Both the position numbers and the translations under genes were made by a program. DNA of 64,000 nt from Streptomyces sp. NBC_01267 (lineage in GTDB: Bacteria; Actinomycetota; Actinomycetes; Streptomycetales; Streptomycetaceae), in contig NZ_CP108455.1 in NCBI RefSeq assembly GCF_036241575.1, positions 6,865,001 to 6,929,000 on the forward strand, written 5' to 3'. Under the pieces are notes generated by a model, which did no database searches, was not told the origin of the DNA, and saw only the letters and a list, made by a program, of their open reading frames with translations. This document shows positions 49,736 to 58,607 of the stretch, piece after piece. Each line of letters begins with the position of its first letter. Position 1 is the first letter of the stretch.

Positions 49736-50968
49736 TCAGCAGGCAGGCCGGTAGCGGCCGGTGAAGCGCGCGAGTTTCAGACCGAGGTGCAGGCAGAGAC
49801 GCTCGTTGCCGTCCTTGAGGTTGGCGCCTGCCAAGTGTTCGAAACGCTGAATCCGGTAGTACAGCGACGTACGGTGCAGCATCAGGTGTTTTGAGGTCGC
49901 GAGTGCGTTCCCGGAGAGATCCAGATAGGTCTCCAGCGTCTGGAGCAGAGGCAGCGCCTCCGGATCGGCGAAAAGCCGCTCCAGCCCGGGATGAAGCACG
50001 AGGTCGCCGAGGTCTTGACTGAACAGCTGCGCGAGTACCCGGTAGATGCCGAGCTGGGACCATCGGGCAATCCGGCTGACGTCCGGCATGGAGGCAGCCA
50101 TGCGAGCGGCTTGGTCGGCCTCCAGGTAGGAGTCCCGCGCCTGTGTCAACTCCGACCGTGGCTGCCCGACACCGATCACAGATGACGACACGTGATCGAG
50201 TCCGGACATCGCGGTCTGCAGAGCATGGTCGAGATGGGACACACAGCGGTCCACCGTCGCCTCATCCACCTCCTCCTCCGTGCCGAGGAGAAGTAATCCG
50301 TCGCTGTAGGAGACAAGGTGGACGGAGTGTCGCGCGGGCAGTCGGCGGCGGGTGTCGACGAGTGCGTGTTCGAGAGCGAGTCGCACCTGGGCATCCGGTT
50401 CGGCGTCGGGGGTGAGTACCGGCCGGGCCACCATTACGACGACACCGAGGGAGGGGTCGAAGTGCCTGCCGTCGATGAGGGTGCGAGCCGCACGGGGCCG
50501 GACATCGCCGCCGCAGAGCAGCAGGTTCCTGATCGCCTCCGTCTCCCGGTTCTGTGCGAGCTCGCCGGCCAGCACCTCTCGGTACAGCGCCAGGGCGAAG
50601 CCCTGGGCGGCGGTCTCGGTCAGTGCGATCTGGTCCGAGCTCATCGACTCGTCGGCATCGATGAGCCACAGATAACCCAGGAGAAGGTCGTGGTGGCGGA
50701 TCGGTACGCATATCCGCGGCAGCATGCCGAGCGCGACGTTACGGGGGACGCGGACCGGGTGCCGCGCCTTGGGCAGCTCGAACTGCCGTAGCCACGCCAG
50801 CACTTCGGCCGATACGCGGCGCTGGAGAATAGAAACATGGCGAACCACGTCGGGCAGCTCGCTGTGCGGGCTGTAGACCACCAGCCGCTGTCTGCGGTCC
50901 TCGACGGTCGCGGGGCGTGACAGCTCGGTCGCCACTGAGTCGACGAGGTGCTGGAGCTCCGGGTGCAT
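49736..50968 (-). CDS. PucR/CdaR family transcriptional regulator
   Basis: The 410-residue regulator has a GAF/diguanylate-like sensory N-terminal half, a central region seen in PucR proteins, and a C-terminal helix-turn-helix (YLDLSGNALATSKHLMLHRT then SLYYRIQRFEHLAG), the PucR HTH_30 signature. The ATG at 50966-50968 has GGAGG six bases upstream. Members control uptake and breakdown of purines, sugar acids or amino acids. It is divergent from the M55/M20/S9/S66 peptidase operon, 449 bp away, and so is the best candidate for its regulator. Confidence 0.88.
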   Translation of the reverse strand: MHPELQHLVDSVATELSRPATVEDRRQRLVVYSPHSELPDVVRHVSILQRRVSAEVLAWLRQFELPKARHPVRVPRNVALGMLPRICVPIRHHDLLLGYLWLIDADESMSSDQIALTETAAQGFALALYREVLAGELAQNRETEAIRNLLLCGGDVRPRAARTLIDGRHFDPSLGVVVMVARPVLTPDAEPDAQVRLALEHALVDTRRRLPARHSVHLVSYSDGLLLLGTEEEVDEATVDRCVSHLDHALQTAMSGLDHVSSSVIGVGQPRSELTQARDSYLEADQAARMAASMPDVSRIARWSQLGIYRVLAQLFSQDLGDLVLHPGLERLFADPEALPLLQTLETYLDLSGNALATSKHLMLHRTSLYYRIQRFEHLAGANLKDGNERLCLHLGLKLARFTGRYRPAC

Positions 50969-51417
50969 GGAATACCTCCGGGCGGTGCAGCCCGTTGCTG
51001 GTCCGGGCACGCTCGATGTCACGGGCGTGGCAAAGCTTCCTACGCTTGTCGAAACCTCCCGGTCGATGGTGATCGTCATCGTGTGCATGACAGATAGTGA
51101 GGCCGGAGGACGAACCGGGGCAACTGATGGACAGTGGCGGATTTCCCCCATGACGCAAACCCGACACGGTGATCGGCCGGAGGTCGGGACCCGGCACATC
51201 CACTGCGGGAGCGGTGGTTGCGCCCGCCCCGCCGTCGCATCCGTCGGTCCACCTCGACGAGCCGCAGGGCCGACCGGACAGGTTCTGACCCTGGGGCCGG
51301 CCGCTCCGCGGGAAGCGCTGGTCGTGGGCCGTACGAGGTGAGTTCACTGGTCTGGACCACCGATAGTTATCCACAGCTCTGGCTGAGGCGGCTCGGCAGC
51401 GCGTACGGTTCCGAGGC
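50969..51417. other. Divergent promoter region between PucR regulator and peptidase operon
   Basis: This 449-bp region holds no supported gene. For the rightward operon, TACGGT at 51404-51409 lies nine bases before the ATG and no good SD exists, so a leaderless mRNA is possible. A single TTATCCACA at 51367-51375 resembles one DnaA box; one box alone is not an origin. Confidence 0.5.
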
Positions 51418-52251
51418 ATGAAGATCCTCATCAGCGCCGACATGGAGGGCGCGACCGGTGTGACCTGGCCCGGCGACGTACTCCCGGGCTCCGCGCAGTG
51501 GGAGCGCTGCCGCTCCCTGTTCACGTCCGACGTGAACGCGGCAGCGCTCGGCTTCTTCGACGGGGGCGCCGACGAGGTGCTCGTCAACGAAGCCCACTGG
51601 TCCATGCGCAATCTGCTCATCGAGCAGCTCGACGAGCGGGTCGAGATGCTCACCGGCCGTCACAAATCACTGTCCATGGTCGAGGGCGTCCAGCACGGCG
51701 ACGTGGACGGCATCGCCTTCATCGGCTATCACACGGGTGCAGGCATGGAGGGTGTGCTCGCGCACACCTACCTCGCCAACTCGATCACCAGTGTCTGGCT
51801 CAACGGCGTACGGGCGAGCGAGGGCCTGCTGAACGCCCATGTCGTCGCGGAGTACGGTGTGCCGGTGGTCCTCGTCACCGGGGACGATCTGGCCTGCGAG
51901 GACGCGCTGGGTTACGCGCCACAGGCCCGCAAGGTCGCCGTGAAGGACCATGTCTCGCGGTACGCGGCCGTCTGCCGCACCCCGGCCCGTACGGCCGCGG
52001 ACATCCGGAGCGCCGCCGCGGACGCCGCCGCGCTCGCCGTGCGCTACGAACCGGTGAGCGGTGACTCCTTCACGGTCGAGCTGGAGTTCGACGCGGAGCA
52101 CCTGACCGGCGCCGCGACCGTCGTCCCGGGTGTCCGACGGACGGGCGAGCGGCGCGTCGCGTACACCAGCGGGACGATGTACGAAGGCATTCGGACCTTC
52201 AAGGCGGTCACGACGATCGTCTCGTCCGCAGTGGAGGAACAGTATGGCTGA
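51418..52251 (+). CDS. M55 family D-aminopeptidase (DppA-like)
   Basis: The 277-residue protein matches DppA of Bacillus subtilis, a zinc D-aminopeptidase acting on D-Ala peptides. The ligands D8 and E10 (SADMEGATG), H60 (NEAHWS), H105 (GYHTGAG) and E135 line up with the known metal site, and H116 may serve as the catalytic base. It is the first gene of four adjacent peptidase genes. The M20 gene starts inside it with an 8-bp overlap. The context points to breakdown of D-amino-acid-containing peptides, such as those from peptidoglycan. Confidence 0.92.
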   Translation: MKILISADMEGATGVTWPGDVLPGSAQWERCRSLFTSDVNAAALGFFDGGADEVLVNEAHWSMRNLLIEQLDERVEMLTGRHKSLSMVEGVQHGDVDGIAFIGYHTGAGMEGVLAHTYLANSITSVWLNGVRASEGLLNAHVVAEYGVPVVLVTGDDLACEDALGYAPQARKVAVKDHVSRYAAVCRTPARTAADIRSAAADAAALAVRYEPVSGDSFTVELEFDAEHLTGAATVVPGVRRTGERRVAYTSGTMYEGIRTFKAVTTIVSSAVEEQYG

Positions 52252-53620
52252 CGTGACCTCACCGGAGACGGCGTCGCCCGGCGCGGCAGCGCCGGACCCG
52301 GCGGCCCCGGACGGCGTGGCGCTCGACGAGGTGGTGCGCTTCACCTCGGAGCTGATCCGTATCGACACCACCAACCGCGGCGGCGGGGACTGCCGGGAGC
52401 GGCCCGCCGCGGAGTACGTCGCCGAGCGGCTGGCCGACGCGGGTATCGAGCCGACCCTCCTGGAACGTACCCCCGGGCGGACCAACGTGGTGGCGCGGAT
52501 CGAGGGCACCGATCCGTCGGCCGACGCGCTGCTGGTCCACGGGCATCTCGACGTCGTACCGGCCGAGCCCGACGACTGGACCGTGCACCCGTTCTCCGGC
52601 GAGGTCCGCGACGGTGTCGTGTGGGGCCGTGGCGCGGTCGACATGAAGAACATGGACGCGATGGTCCTCGCGGTGGTCCGTGGCTGGGCCAGGGAGGGCG
52701 TGCGCCCCCGCCGGGACATCGTCATCGCGTACACCGCGGACGAGGAGGCGAGCGCCGTCGACGGCTCGGGCTTCCTGGCAGACCACCATCCCGGGCTCTT
52801 CGCGGGCTGCACGGAAGGCATCAGCGAGTCCGGGGCCTTCACCTTCCACGCCGGGCACGACCTGCCGATCTACCCCATCGCGGCGGGGGAGCGGGGCACG
52901 GCCTGGCTGAAGCTCACGGCACACGGCAAGGCCGGACACGGCTCCAAGGTCAACCGGGACAACGCGGTGAGCCGGCTCGCCGCCGCCATCGCCAGGATCG
53001 GCGAGCACCAGTGGCCGGTCCGGCTCACCCCGACCGTGCGTGCCGCGCTCACCGAGATCGCCGCCCTGCACGGCATCGACACGGACACCACCGCACCGGA
53101 CTTCGACGTGGACGCGCTGCTCGCGAAGCTCGGCCCGGCGGCAGCCCTGGTGGAGGCGACCGTCCGCAACAGCACCAATCCGACGATGCTGGAAGCGGGT
53201 TACAAGGTCAATGTGATCCCGGGGCATGCCACGGCGTACGTCGACGGGCGGATGCTGCCCGGCGCCGAGGAGGAGTTCCGAGAGACACTCGACCGGCTCA
53301 CCGGGCCGGACGTCGACTGGGAGTTCGACCACGGCGAGGTGGCGCTCCAGGCGCCGGTCGACTCGCCGACGTACGCGAAACTGCGTGCGGCGGTGGAGCG
53401 CTTCGCACCCGAGGGGCACGTGGTCCCGTACTGCATGTCGGGCGGCACGGACGCCAAGCAGTTCTCCCGCCTCGGGATCACCGGCTACGGCTTCTCGCCG
53501 CTGAAACTGCCACCCGGCTTTGACTACCAGGCCCTGTTCCACGGGGTCGACGAACGAGTACCGGTGGACGCACTGCACTTCGGCGTCCGGGTACTCGATC
53601 ACTATCTGCGTACTGCATAG
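52244..53620 (+). CDS. M20 family metallopeptidase
   Basis: The 458-residue protein starts at the ATG 52244, inside the end of the dppA-like gene. It has the M20 metal ligands: VHGHLDVVP, RGAVDMKN (bridging Asp), the ADEEAS pair with the catalytic Glu, and a late His. A lid/dimerisation domain around 200-310 contains TAHGKAGHGSKV. M20 enzymes cleave dipeptides, aminoacyl derivatives or N-acyl amino acids; ArgE/DapE/dipeptidase types cannot be told apart from this. Coupling to DppA and an S9 peptidase favours peptide degradation. Confidence 0.9.
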   Translation: MADVTSPETASPGAAAPDPAAPDGVALDEVVRFTSELIRIDTTNRGGGDCRERPAAEYVAERLADAGIEPTLLERTPGRTNVVARIEGTDPSADALLVHGHLDVVPAEPDDWTVHPFSGEVRDGVVWGRGAVDMKNMDAMVLAVVRGWAREGVRPRRDIVIAYTADEEASAVDGSGFLADHHPGLFAGCTEGISESGAFTFHAGHDLPIYPIAAGERGTAWLKLTAHGKAGHGSKVNRDNAVSRLAAAIARIGEHQWPVRLTPTVRAALTEIAALHGIDTDTTAPDFDVDALLAKLGPAAALVEATVRNSTNPTMLEAGYKVNVIPGHATAYVDGRMLPGAEEEFRETLDRLTGPDVDWEFDHGEVALQAPVDSPTYAKLRAAVERFAPEGHVVPYCMSGGTDAKQFSRLGITGYGFSPLKLPPGFDYQALFHGVDERVPVDALHFGVRVLDHYLRTA

Positions 53621-53633
53621 GGGAGTGGGGGAC

Positions 53634-55622
53634 ATGGCACCCATCGGGGCCTACGGCACCTGGCCTTCGCCGATCGACGCCGCACTCGCGGCCTCGCGCG
53701 ACGGCCGGCCGGATCACATCGGAACGGTCGGCGAGGAAGTGTGGTGGACGGCGCCGCGCCCGGCCGAGGCCGGGCGGCGCGCGCTGGTGCGCCGGCGCGC
53801 GGACGGCAGCGAGGAGTCCGTACTGCCCGCGCCGTGGAACGTGCGCAGCAGGGTCATCGAGTACGGCGGACAGCCGTGGGCCGGCACGGTGCGCGCCGAC
53901 GGCCGCCCGCTCGTGGTCTTCGTGCACTTCGCGGACCAGCGGCTCTACGCCTACGAACCGGACGACCCACAGGGCGCCGCGCCGAGGCCGCTCACCCCTG
54001 TCTCCCCGCTGGGCGGCGGGCTCCGCTGGGTGGACCCGACGGTCCACCAGGACCGGGGTGAAGTCTGGTGCGTGCTGGAGGAGTTCACCGGCGGGTCGCC
54101 GACCGACGTGCGCCGGGTGATCGCCGCGGTACCGCTGGACGGCTCGGCCGCCGACGACCGCTCCGCGGTACGCGAACTCACCGACGGCCGGCACCGCTTC
54201 GTCACCGGCGCGCGGCTCTCGCCGGACGGGCGGCGGGCGGCCTGGATCGGCTGGGACCACCCGCGGATGCCGTGGGACGGCACCGACGTCATGCTCGCGG
54301 ACGTCACCGACGACGGTTCCTTCACGGCCGCGCGGCACCTCGCCGGGGGACCCGACGAGTCCGTCGCGCAGGTCGACTGGGCCGCGGACGGAGCGCTGTT
54401 GTTCGCCTCCGACCGCACCGGCTGGTGGAACCTCTACCGGGCGGACCCGCACCGCGGAGCGGTCGCGCTCTGCGCCCGCGAGGAGGAGTTCGGCGGGCCA
54501 CTCTGGAAGGTCGGCCAGAAGTGGTTCGAGCCGCTCGACGACGGCCTGATCGCCGTCGTCCACGGCAAGGGCTCGACGGCGCTCGGCGTACTCGACCCCG
54601 AGACCGGCGAACTCGTCGACGCGGCGGGCCCCTGGACCGAGTGGGCCTCGACCCTGTCCGCGTACGGCAGCCGGGTCGTCGGCCTGGCGGCAGGCCCGCG
54701 CAGCGCGTTCGAGATCGTCGAACTCGACACCCGGACCGGCCACACCCGGGTCATCGGCTCCCCGCACGAGGACGCGGTGGACCCGGCGTACTACCCGGAT
54801 CCTCAGGCCCGGACGTTCACCGGGCCCGGCGGGCGCGAGATCCACGCCCATGTCTACCCGCCGCACAGCCCGGACCGCAGTGCCCCCGGCACCGAACTGC
54901 CGCCCTACGTGGTGTGGGCGCACGGCGGACCCACCAGCCACACCCCGCTCGTACTCGACCTGGAGATCGCCTACTTCACCTCGCGCGGCATCGGCGTCGC
55001 CGACGTCAACTACGGGGGATCGACCGGGTACGGCCGGGAGTACCGCAACCGGCTGCGCGAACAGTGGGGTGTCGTCGACGTCGAGGACTGCGCGGCCGTC
55101 GCCGAGGCACTCGCCGCCGAGGGCACCGCCGACCGGGCCCGCCTCGCGATCCGCGGCGGCAGCGCCGGCGGCTGGACCTCGGCCGCCTCGCTGGCGTCCA
55201 CCGATGTCTACGCCTGCGGCACCGTCATCTACCCCATCCTGGATCTCACCGACTGGGCGTCGGAGGACGGCACCCACGACTTCGAGTCCCAGTACCTGGA
55301 AAGCCTCATCGGGCCGTTCGCGGAGGTCCCCGACCGCTACCGCGAGCGCTCGCCCGCGCAGCACGCGGACCGGGTCACCGCTCCGTTCCTGCTGCTCCAG
55401 GGGCTCGACGACGTCATCTGTCCGCCGGTGCAGTGCGAGCGTTTCCTCGCGCGGATGGCGGGCCGGGACGTGCCGCGCGCCTATCTCACCTTCGAGGGCG
55501 AGGGGCACGGATTCCGCCGGGCCGACACCATGATCCGGGCGCTGGAGGCGGAGTTCTCGCTGTACGCCCAGACCTTCGGCATCGACCGTCCGGACATCCC
55601 GGCCCTGGAGCTGGACAAGTGA
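53634..55622 (+). CDS. S9 prolyl-oligopeptidase-like serine peptidase
   Basis: The 662-residue enzyme has an N-terminal beta-propeller of about 370 residues and a C-terminal alpha/beta-hydrolase. The nucleophile S510 lies in RGGSAGGW, the Asp in LQGLDDVICPP and the His in GEGHGFRR. The oxyanion segment VVWAHGGPTS is present. It hydrolyses short peptides as in the S9C acylaminoacyl- or dipeptidyl-peptidase groups. It starts 13 bp after the M20 gene and shares 4 bp with the S66 gene, so it is part of the same transcript. No signal peptide is visible, so it is cytosolic. Confidence 0.92.
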   Translation: MAPIGAYGTWPSPIDAALAASRDGRPDHIGTVGEEVWWTAPRPAEAGRRALVRRRADGSEESVLPAPWNVRSRVIEYGGQPWAGTVRADGRPLVVFVHFADQRLYAYEPDDPQGAAPRPLTPVSPLGGGLRWVDPTVHQDRGEVWCVLEEFTGGSPTDVRRVIAAVPLDGSAADDRSAVRELTDGRHRFVTGARLSPDGRRAAWIGWDHPRMPWDGTDVMLADVTDDGSFTAARHLAGGPDESVAQVDWAADGALLFASDRTGWWNLYRADPHRGAVALCAREEEFGGPLWKVGQKWFEPLDDGLIAVVHGKGSTALGVLDPETGELVDAAGPWTEWASTLSAYGSRVVGLAAGPRSAFEIVELDTRTGHTRVIGSPHEDAVDPAYYPDPQARTFTGPGGREIHAHVYPPHSPDRSAPGTELPPYVVWAHGGPTSHTPLVLDLEIAYFTSRGIGVADVNYGGSTGYGREYRNRLREQWGVVDVEDCAAVAEALAAEGTADRARLAIRGGSAGGWTSAASLASTDVYACGTVIYPILDLTDWASEDGTHDFESQYLESLIGPFAEVPDRYRERSPAQHADRVTAPFLLLQGLDDVICPPVQCERFLARMAGRDVPRAYLTFEGEGHGFRRADTMIRALEAEFSLYAQTFGIDRPDIPALELDK

Positions 55623-56551
55623 CTCTCCTGCCGCTGTCCCGGGCCGCGCGGCTGCGGCCCGGGGCCAGGGTCGCCGTCGTGTCTCCCAGTGGACCAGTTC
55701 CCGGGGACCGCCTCGCGGTGGGCCTCGACATCCTCCGGAGCTGGGACCTGGACCCGGTCGTGATGCCTCATGTACTCGACAGGCACCCGCGGTTCACCTA
55801 TCTCGCGGGTACCGACGAGGCGCGCGCCCGTGATCTCCAGGACGCCTGGTGCGACCCGTCGTACTCCGCCGTCCTGTGCGCGCGTGGGGGATACGGCGTG
55901 CAGCGCATGGTCGACCTGCTCGACTGGCAGGCGATACGCGCGGCCGGACCCAAGGTGTTCGTCGGCTTCAGCGATGTGACGGCGCTGCACGAGGCGTTCG
56001 CCGTACGGGCGGGTTTTTCCACGCTGCACGGACCGATGACCGCGGCGCTCTCCTCCTTCGAGGACGCGCACACCCAGGAGTCCCTGCGGGCCACGCTCTT
56101 CGAGCCCGAGTCGGTGCGCACACTCGGGCTCGGCACCGCCCGCACCCTGCTGCCCGGCAGGGCGGCCGGGATCACCGTCGGCGGGTGCGTCTCGCTGCTC
56201 GCCGCGGATCTCGGCACTCCCCGGGCCCGTACGTCGGTGCGCGGCGGGCTGCTGCTCATCGAGGACATCGGGGAGGAGGCGTACCGGCTCGACCGCATCC
56301 TCACCCAACTGATCCGCTCCGGCTGGCTGGACGGTGTCGCGGGGATCGCCCTCGGCTCCTGGGTCGACTGCGGTCCGTACGACGACGTGCGGGCGGTGCT
56401 GCTCGACCGGCTCGGCGGACTGGGTGTGCCGGTCGTCGAGGAACTGGGCTTCGGACACTGCACCGCGGCGGAGACCATTCCACTCGGTGTCCCGGCGGTG
56501 CTCGACGCCGACGCGGGCACCCTCACGCTGGAGGTTCCGGCCCTGACCTGA
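55619..56551 (+). CDS. S66 family LD-carboxypeptidase-like protein
   Basis: The 310-residue protein starts at a GTG overlapping the S9 stop (GTGA). Motifs fit the S66 family: RGGYGVQRMVDLLD, the nucleophilic Ser in VGFSDVTALH, Glu in LLIEDIGEEAYR and His in ELGFGHCTAAE. In Escherichia coli, the L,D-carboxypeptidase LdcA trims D-Ala from muropeptides during recycling; some members instead remove microcin-type modifications. With a D-aminopeptidase three genes earlier, a peptidoglycan recycling role is the better fit. It ends the operon. Confidence 0.9.
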   Translation: MTLLPLSRAARLRPGARVAVVSPSGPVPGDRLAVGLDILRSWDLDPVVMPHVLDRHPRFTYLAGTDEARARDLQDAWCDPSYSAVLCARGGYGVQRMVDLLDWQAIRAAGPKVFVGFSDVTALHEAFAVRAGFSTLHGPMTAALSSFEDAHTQESLRATLFEPESVRTLGLGTARTLLPGRAAGITVGGCVSLLAADLGTPRARTSVRGGLLLIEDIGEEAYRLDRILTQLIRSGWLDGVAGIALGSWVDCGPYDDVRAVLLDRLGGLGVPVVEELGFGHCTAAETIPLGVPAVLDADAGTLTLEVPALT

Positions 56552-56559
56552 GCCGCCCT

Positions 56560-56640
56560 GATCGGAACCGCCCTCGACTGGAGCCGCCCCGACCTGAGCC
56601 GCCCCGACCGGACCGCTCTCACCCGTACGGCCCGCTCCAG
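56560..56640. repeat. Degenerate repeats of CCGCCCCGAC-type units after the S66 gene
   Basis: Near-copies of a GAGCCGCCCCGACC unit follow one another between the peptidase operon and the small membrane gene. No hairpin-type terminator stands out. Confidence 0.5.
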
Positions 56641-56713
56641 CCGCCCCCGGTCCCCGGATCCGACCATCCTGGTACCGGAGGCGGTGCCCCGTACCCGAGG
56701 AGAAGAGCAGGTC

Positions 56714-56965
56714 ATGAGCCCCAGGGATGCAGAGAGGCGCGACAGGAGCGACAGGAGCGGTCTCAGCGGCTGGTTCACACCGGGCCGGATCGCCTGGCTC
56801 GTGGTGGTGGCCCTGGCGCTCGTCCTCATCTTCGAGAACACCCAGCGGGTGACGATCCGGCTGCTGGTCCCCGAGGTCACCATGCGGCTCTGGGCGGCGC
56901 TGCTGGGGATGTTCGTGGTCGGCGCGCTCTGCGGCGGCTACTTCTTCAGACGGCGCAACCGATGA
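56714..56965 (+). CDS. Small LapA/DUF1049-type membrane protein
   Basis: The 83-residue protein has two membrane helices: IAWLVVVALALVLIFENTQ and MRLWAALLGMFVVGALCGGY. A charged hydrophilic N-terminus comes first and an Arg-rich tail after. The VIFENTQ-x-V pattern is the signature of LapA-domain (DUF1049) proteins, which occur in bacterial membranes; in gamma-proteobacteria they act in lipopolysaccharide assembly, but their role in Gram-positive bacteria is unknown. The ATG at 56714 is likely, preceded by an AGGAG sequence a little far upstream. Confidence 0.82.
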   Translation: MSPRDAERRDRSDRSGLSGWFTPGRIAWLVVVALALVLIFENTQRVTIRLLVPEVTMRLWAALLGMFVVGALCGGYFFRRRNR

Positions 56966-57015
56966 GGATCCCCACCGGCCCTTACCTGCCGCAGCTGCCC
57001 GGTTAATCTGGCGCG

Positions 57016-57567
57016 ATGTCCGAGACAACCACATATCTCGCCGAGGGCGCCCGCGTGGGCATACGCCTCTTCTCCTACGAGGACGCCGAGGAGTTCACCG
57101 GGCTGGCACGGGAGAGCCGGAGCCTGCATCACCCCTGGCTCTTCCCGCCCGAGGACACCGAGGGCTTCCTGCTGTACGCCCGCCGGCTGATCGAGGACCC
57201 GGCGAAGGCCGGATTCCTGGTGTGCGCACGCGAGGGCGACCCGGCGGGCCGCATCGCCGGATTCATCAACATCAACAACATCGTCGAGGGCGCCTTCCTG
57301 AGCGGGACACTCGGCTACGGAGCCTTCGCGCACGCGGCGGGCCGCGGACTGATGGCGGAGGGGCTCGCGTTGGTGACGCGGTACGCGTTCGGGCCGCTCG
57401 GGCTGCACCGCCTGGAGGCCAACATCCAGCCCGCGAACGAGGGTTCGCTCGCGCTGGTACGCCGGGCCGGATTCCGGCTGGAGGGGTACTCGCCGGACTT
57501 CCTCCTCATCGACGGGGCCTGGCGCGACCACCAACGCTGGGCGATCACAGCCGAGTTGGTCCGCTGA
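57016..57567 (+). CDS. GNAT acetyltransferase of the RimJ/RimL type
   Basis: The 183-residue protein resembles ribosomal-protein N-acetyltransferases: VGIRLFSYEDAEEFTGLARES at the N-terminus, the acetyl-CoA-binding GYGAFAHAAGRGLMAEGLAL, and LEANIQPANEGSLALVRRAGFR. It transfers acetyl groups to a protein N-terminus or a small amine. A candidate -10 (TAATCT, 57004-57009) lies seven bases before the ATG and no SD is visible, which suggests a leaderless transcript. Confidence 0.88.
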   Translation: MSETTTYLAEGARVGIRLFSYEDAEEFTGLARESRSLHHPWLFPPEDTEGFLLYARRLIEDPAKAGFLVCAREGDPAGRIAGFININNIVEGAFLSGTLGYGAFAHAAGRGLMAEGLALVTRYAFGPLGLHRLEANIQPANEGSLALVRRAGFRLEGYSPDFLLIDGAWRDHQRWAITAELVR

Positions 57568-57651
57568 GGCGACAGCATCCGGATTTGTGTGCGAGCCCCC
57601 GGTGCTGGTAGATCATCAGGCTTGACCGATCTGCCTGTGGGGGGCCGTTAC

Positions 57652-57993
57652 ATGACGCAGAGACCGCCTGTATCCGGGGAACACTCGGGCGCGGCCGAGG
57701 GGGAACCCGTGCTGCCCGACGAGGTGTGGGTGCAGTTCGAGCAGGACAGCGAGCGTGCGATAAGGGCCACAGCGCCCAAGGAACCGTCGGCGCGGGCGCG
57801 GATGGTGACCGAGCGGCTGCGGCAGCAGGACGCTGCGGGCATCCGTCCCGCCGGATGGCGGGCCGACCCCGGACCGCAGCGACCGCGGAGAGCGCCGCGC
57901 AAACGGCGTCGCCTCCTCGGCCTGCTCGGAGTGCTGGTGGCGGTGGGGGTCGTACTCGTACTGCTGAACCCGCAGGGCGTCCTGCACGGGTGA
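57652..57993 (+). CDS. Hypothetical protein with one C-terminal membrane helix
   Basis: The 113-residue protein has an acidic, charged N-terminal region (residues 1-85, rich in Arg, Pro, Glu) followed by a single helix LLGLLGVLVAVGVVLVLL and a short tail. The likely topology is a cytosolic N-terminus with a tail anchor. It is a probable actinomycete-specific membrane protein of unknown function. ATG 57652 is used, as an upstream in-frame start gives a poor sequence. Confidence 0.68.
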   Translation: MTQRPPVSGEHSGAAEGEPVLPDEVWVQFEQDSERAIRATAPKEPSARARMVTERLRQQDAAGIRPAGWRADPGPQRPRRAPRKRRRLLGLLGVLVAVGVVLVLLNPQGVLHG

Positions 57994-58062
57994 CCGATGT
58001 GGGGTCGCCCCGGTGAGGTCGGCAGCCGGGGGAGCGGCGGCCCGCGCGCGGCGCCGGGCCGC

Positions 58063-58398
58063 TCAGCGCCCCTTGCGGTTGATCTTCATGGTGTCCATGT
58101 CCGTGACGGTCGAGCGCAACGGGCCGAAGCCGTGGCCGAGTTCCTTCAGCGCGGTCTCGGCCCGGTCCTCGGCGATGACGCCCGCCATCTCCGCGCCGTC
58201 CGCCGCGTCCGAGACGACGACGTAGCGGTACGAGAAGTGGGTCAGCGCGCGGTCGTAGGTGAGCGTTCCCTGCTCGGTGAAGTGCATCTGCGCCAGCCCG
58301 TGGTCGTCGACCTCGGCGAGCAGCCGTGCGCGCGAGGCGTCCGTCAGCCCGTTCCAGGTACCCCGCACGATCACCCGGTAGGTGTGCTGCTCGGCCAT
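58063..58398 (-). CDS. Small conserved hypothetical protein (DUF6204-like)
   Basis: The 111-residue soluble protein begins with HTYRVIVRGTWNGLTDASRARLL and has LTYDRALTHFSYRYVV in the middle, similar to the small family I know as DUF6204; the identification is from memory and moderate. No catalytic motif is evident. It is divergent from the DUF5107 gene over a 209-bp spacer and converges with the membrane protein gene at its other end. Confidence 0.6.
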   Translation of the reverse strand: MAEQHTYRVIVRGTWNGLTDASRARLLAEVDDHGLAQMHFTEQGTLTYDRALTHFSYRYVVVSDAADGAEMAGVIAEDRAETALKELGHGFGPLRSTVTDMDTMKINRKGR

Positions 58399-58509
58399 CT
58401 CGTCCGTCCTCTTTCTCGGTGTACGCCGTACCGCCGCAGCGTACGGGGCGGGACCGGAGCACTGCCAGCAGGTTTACGCGCCCCCGGCCCGCTTTCGGTC
58501 ACCTCAAAA

Positions 58510-58533
58510 CTGACCCCGGGAACCCCTGGTCAG
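58510..58533. promoter_or_regulatory. Inverted repeat upstream of the DUF5107 gene
   Basis: CTGACC at 58510-58515 and its complement GGTCAG at 58528-58533 are 12 bp apart in the divergent spacer. It is a possible repressor site with no known protein. Confidence 0.3.
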
Positions 58534-58607
58534 ACCCGGGCCATCGGTGTTCCATGGTCATTACGGGTGCCGGCCGGACGGCACCCCCGCGAGCGAGTGA
58601 GGTTCCC

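Noticed and set aside
51367..51375. DnaA-box-like TTATCCACA
   Set aside because: A single box with no neighbouring boxes, AT-rich region or dnaA gene; not an origin.
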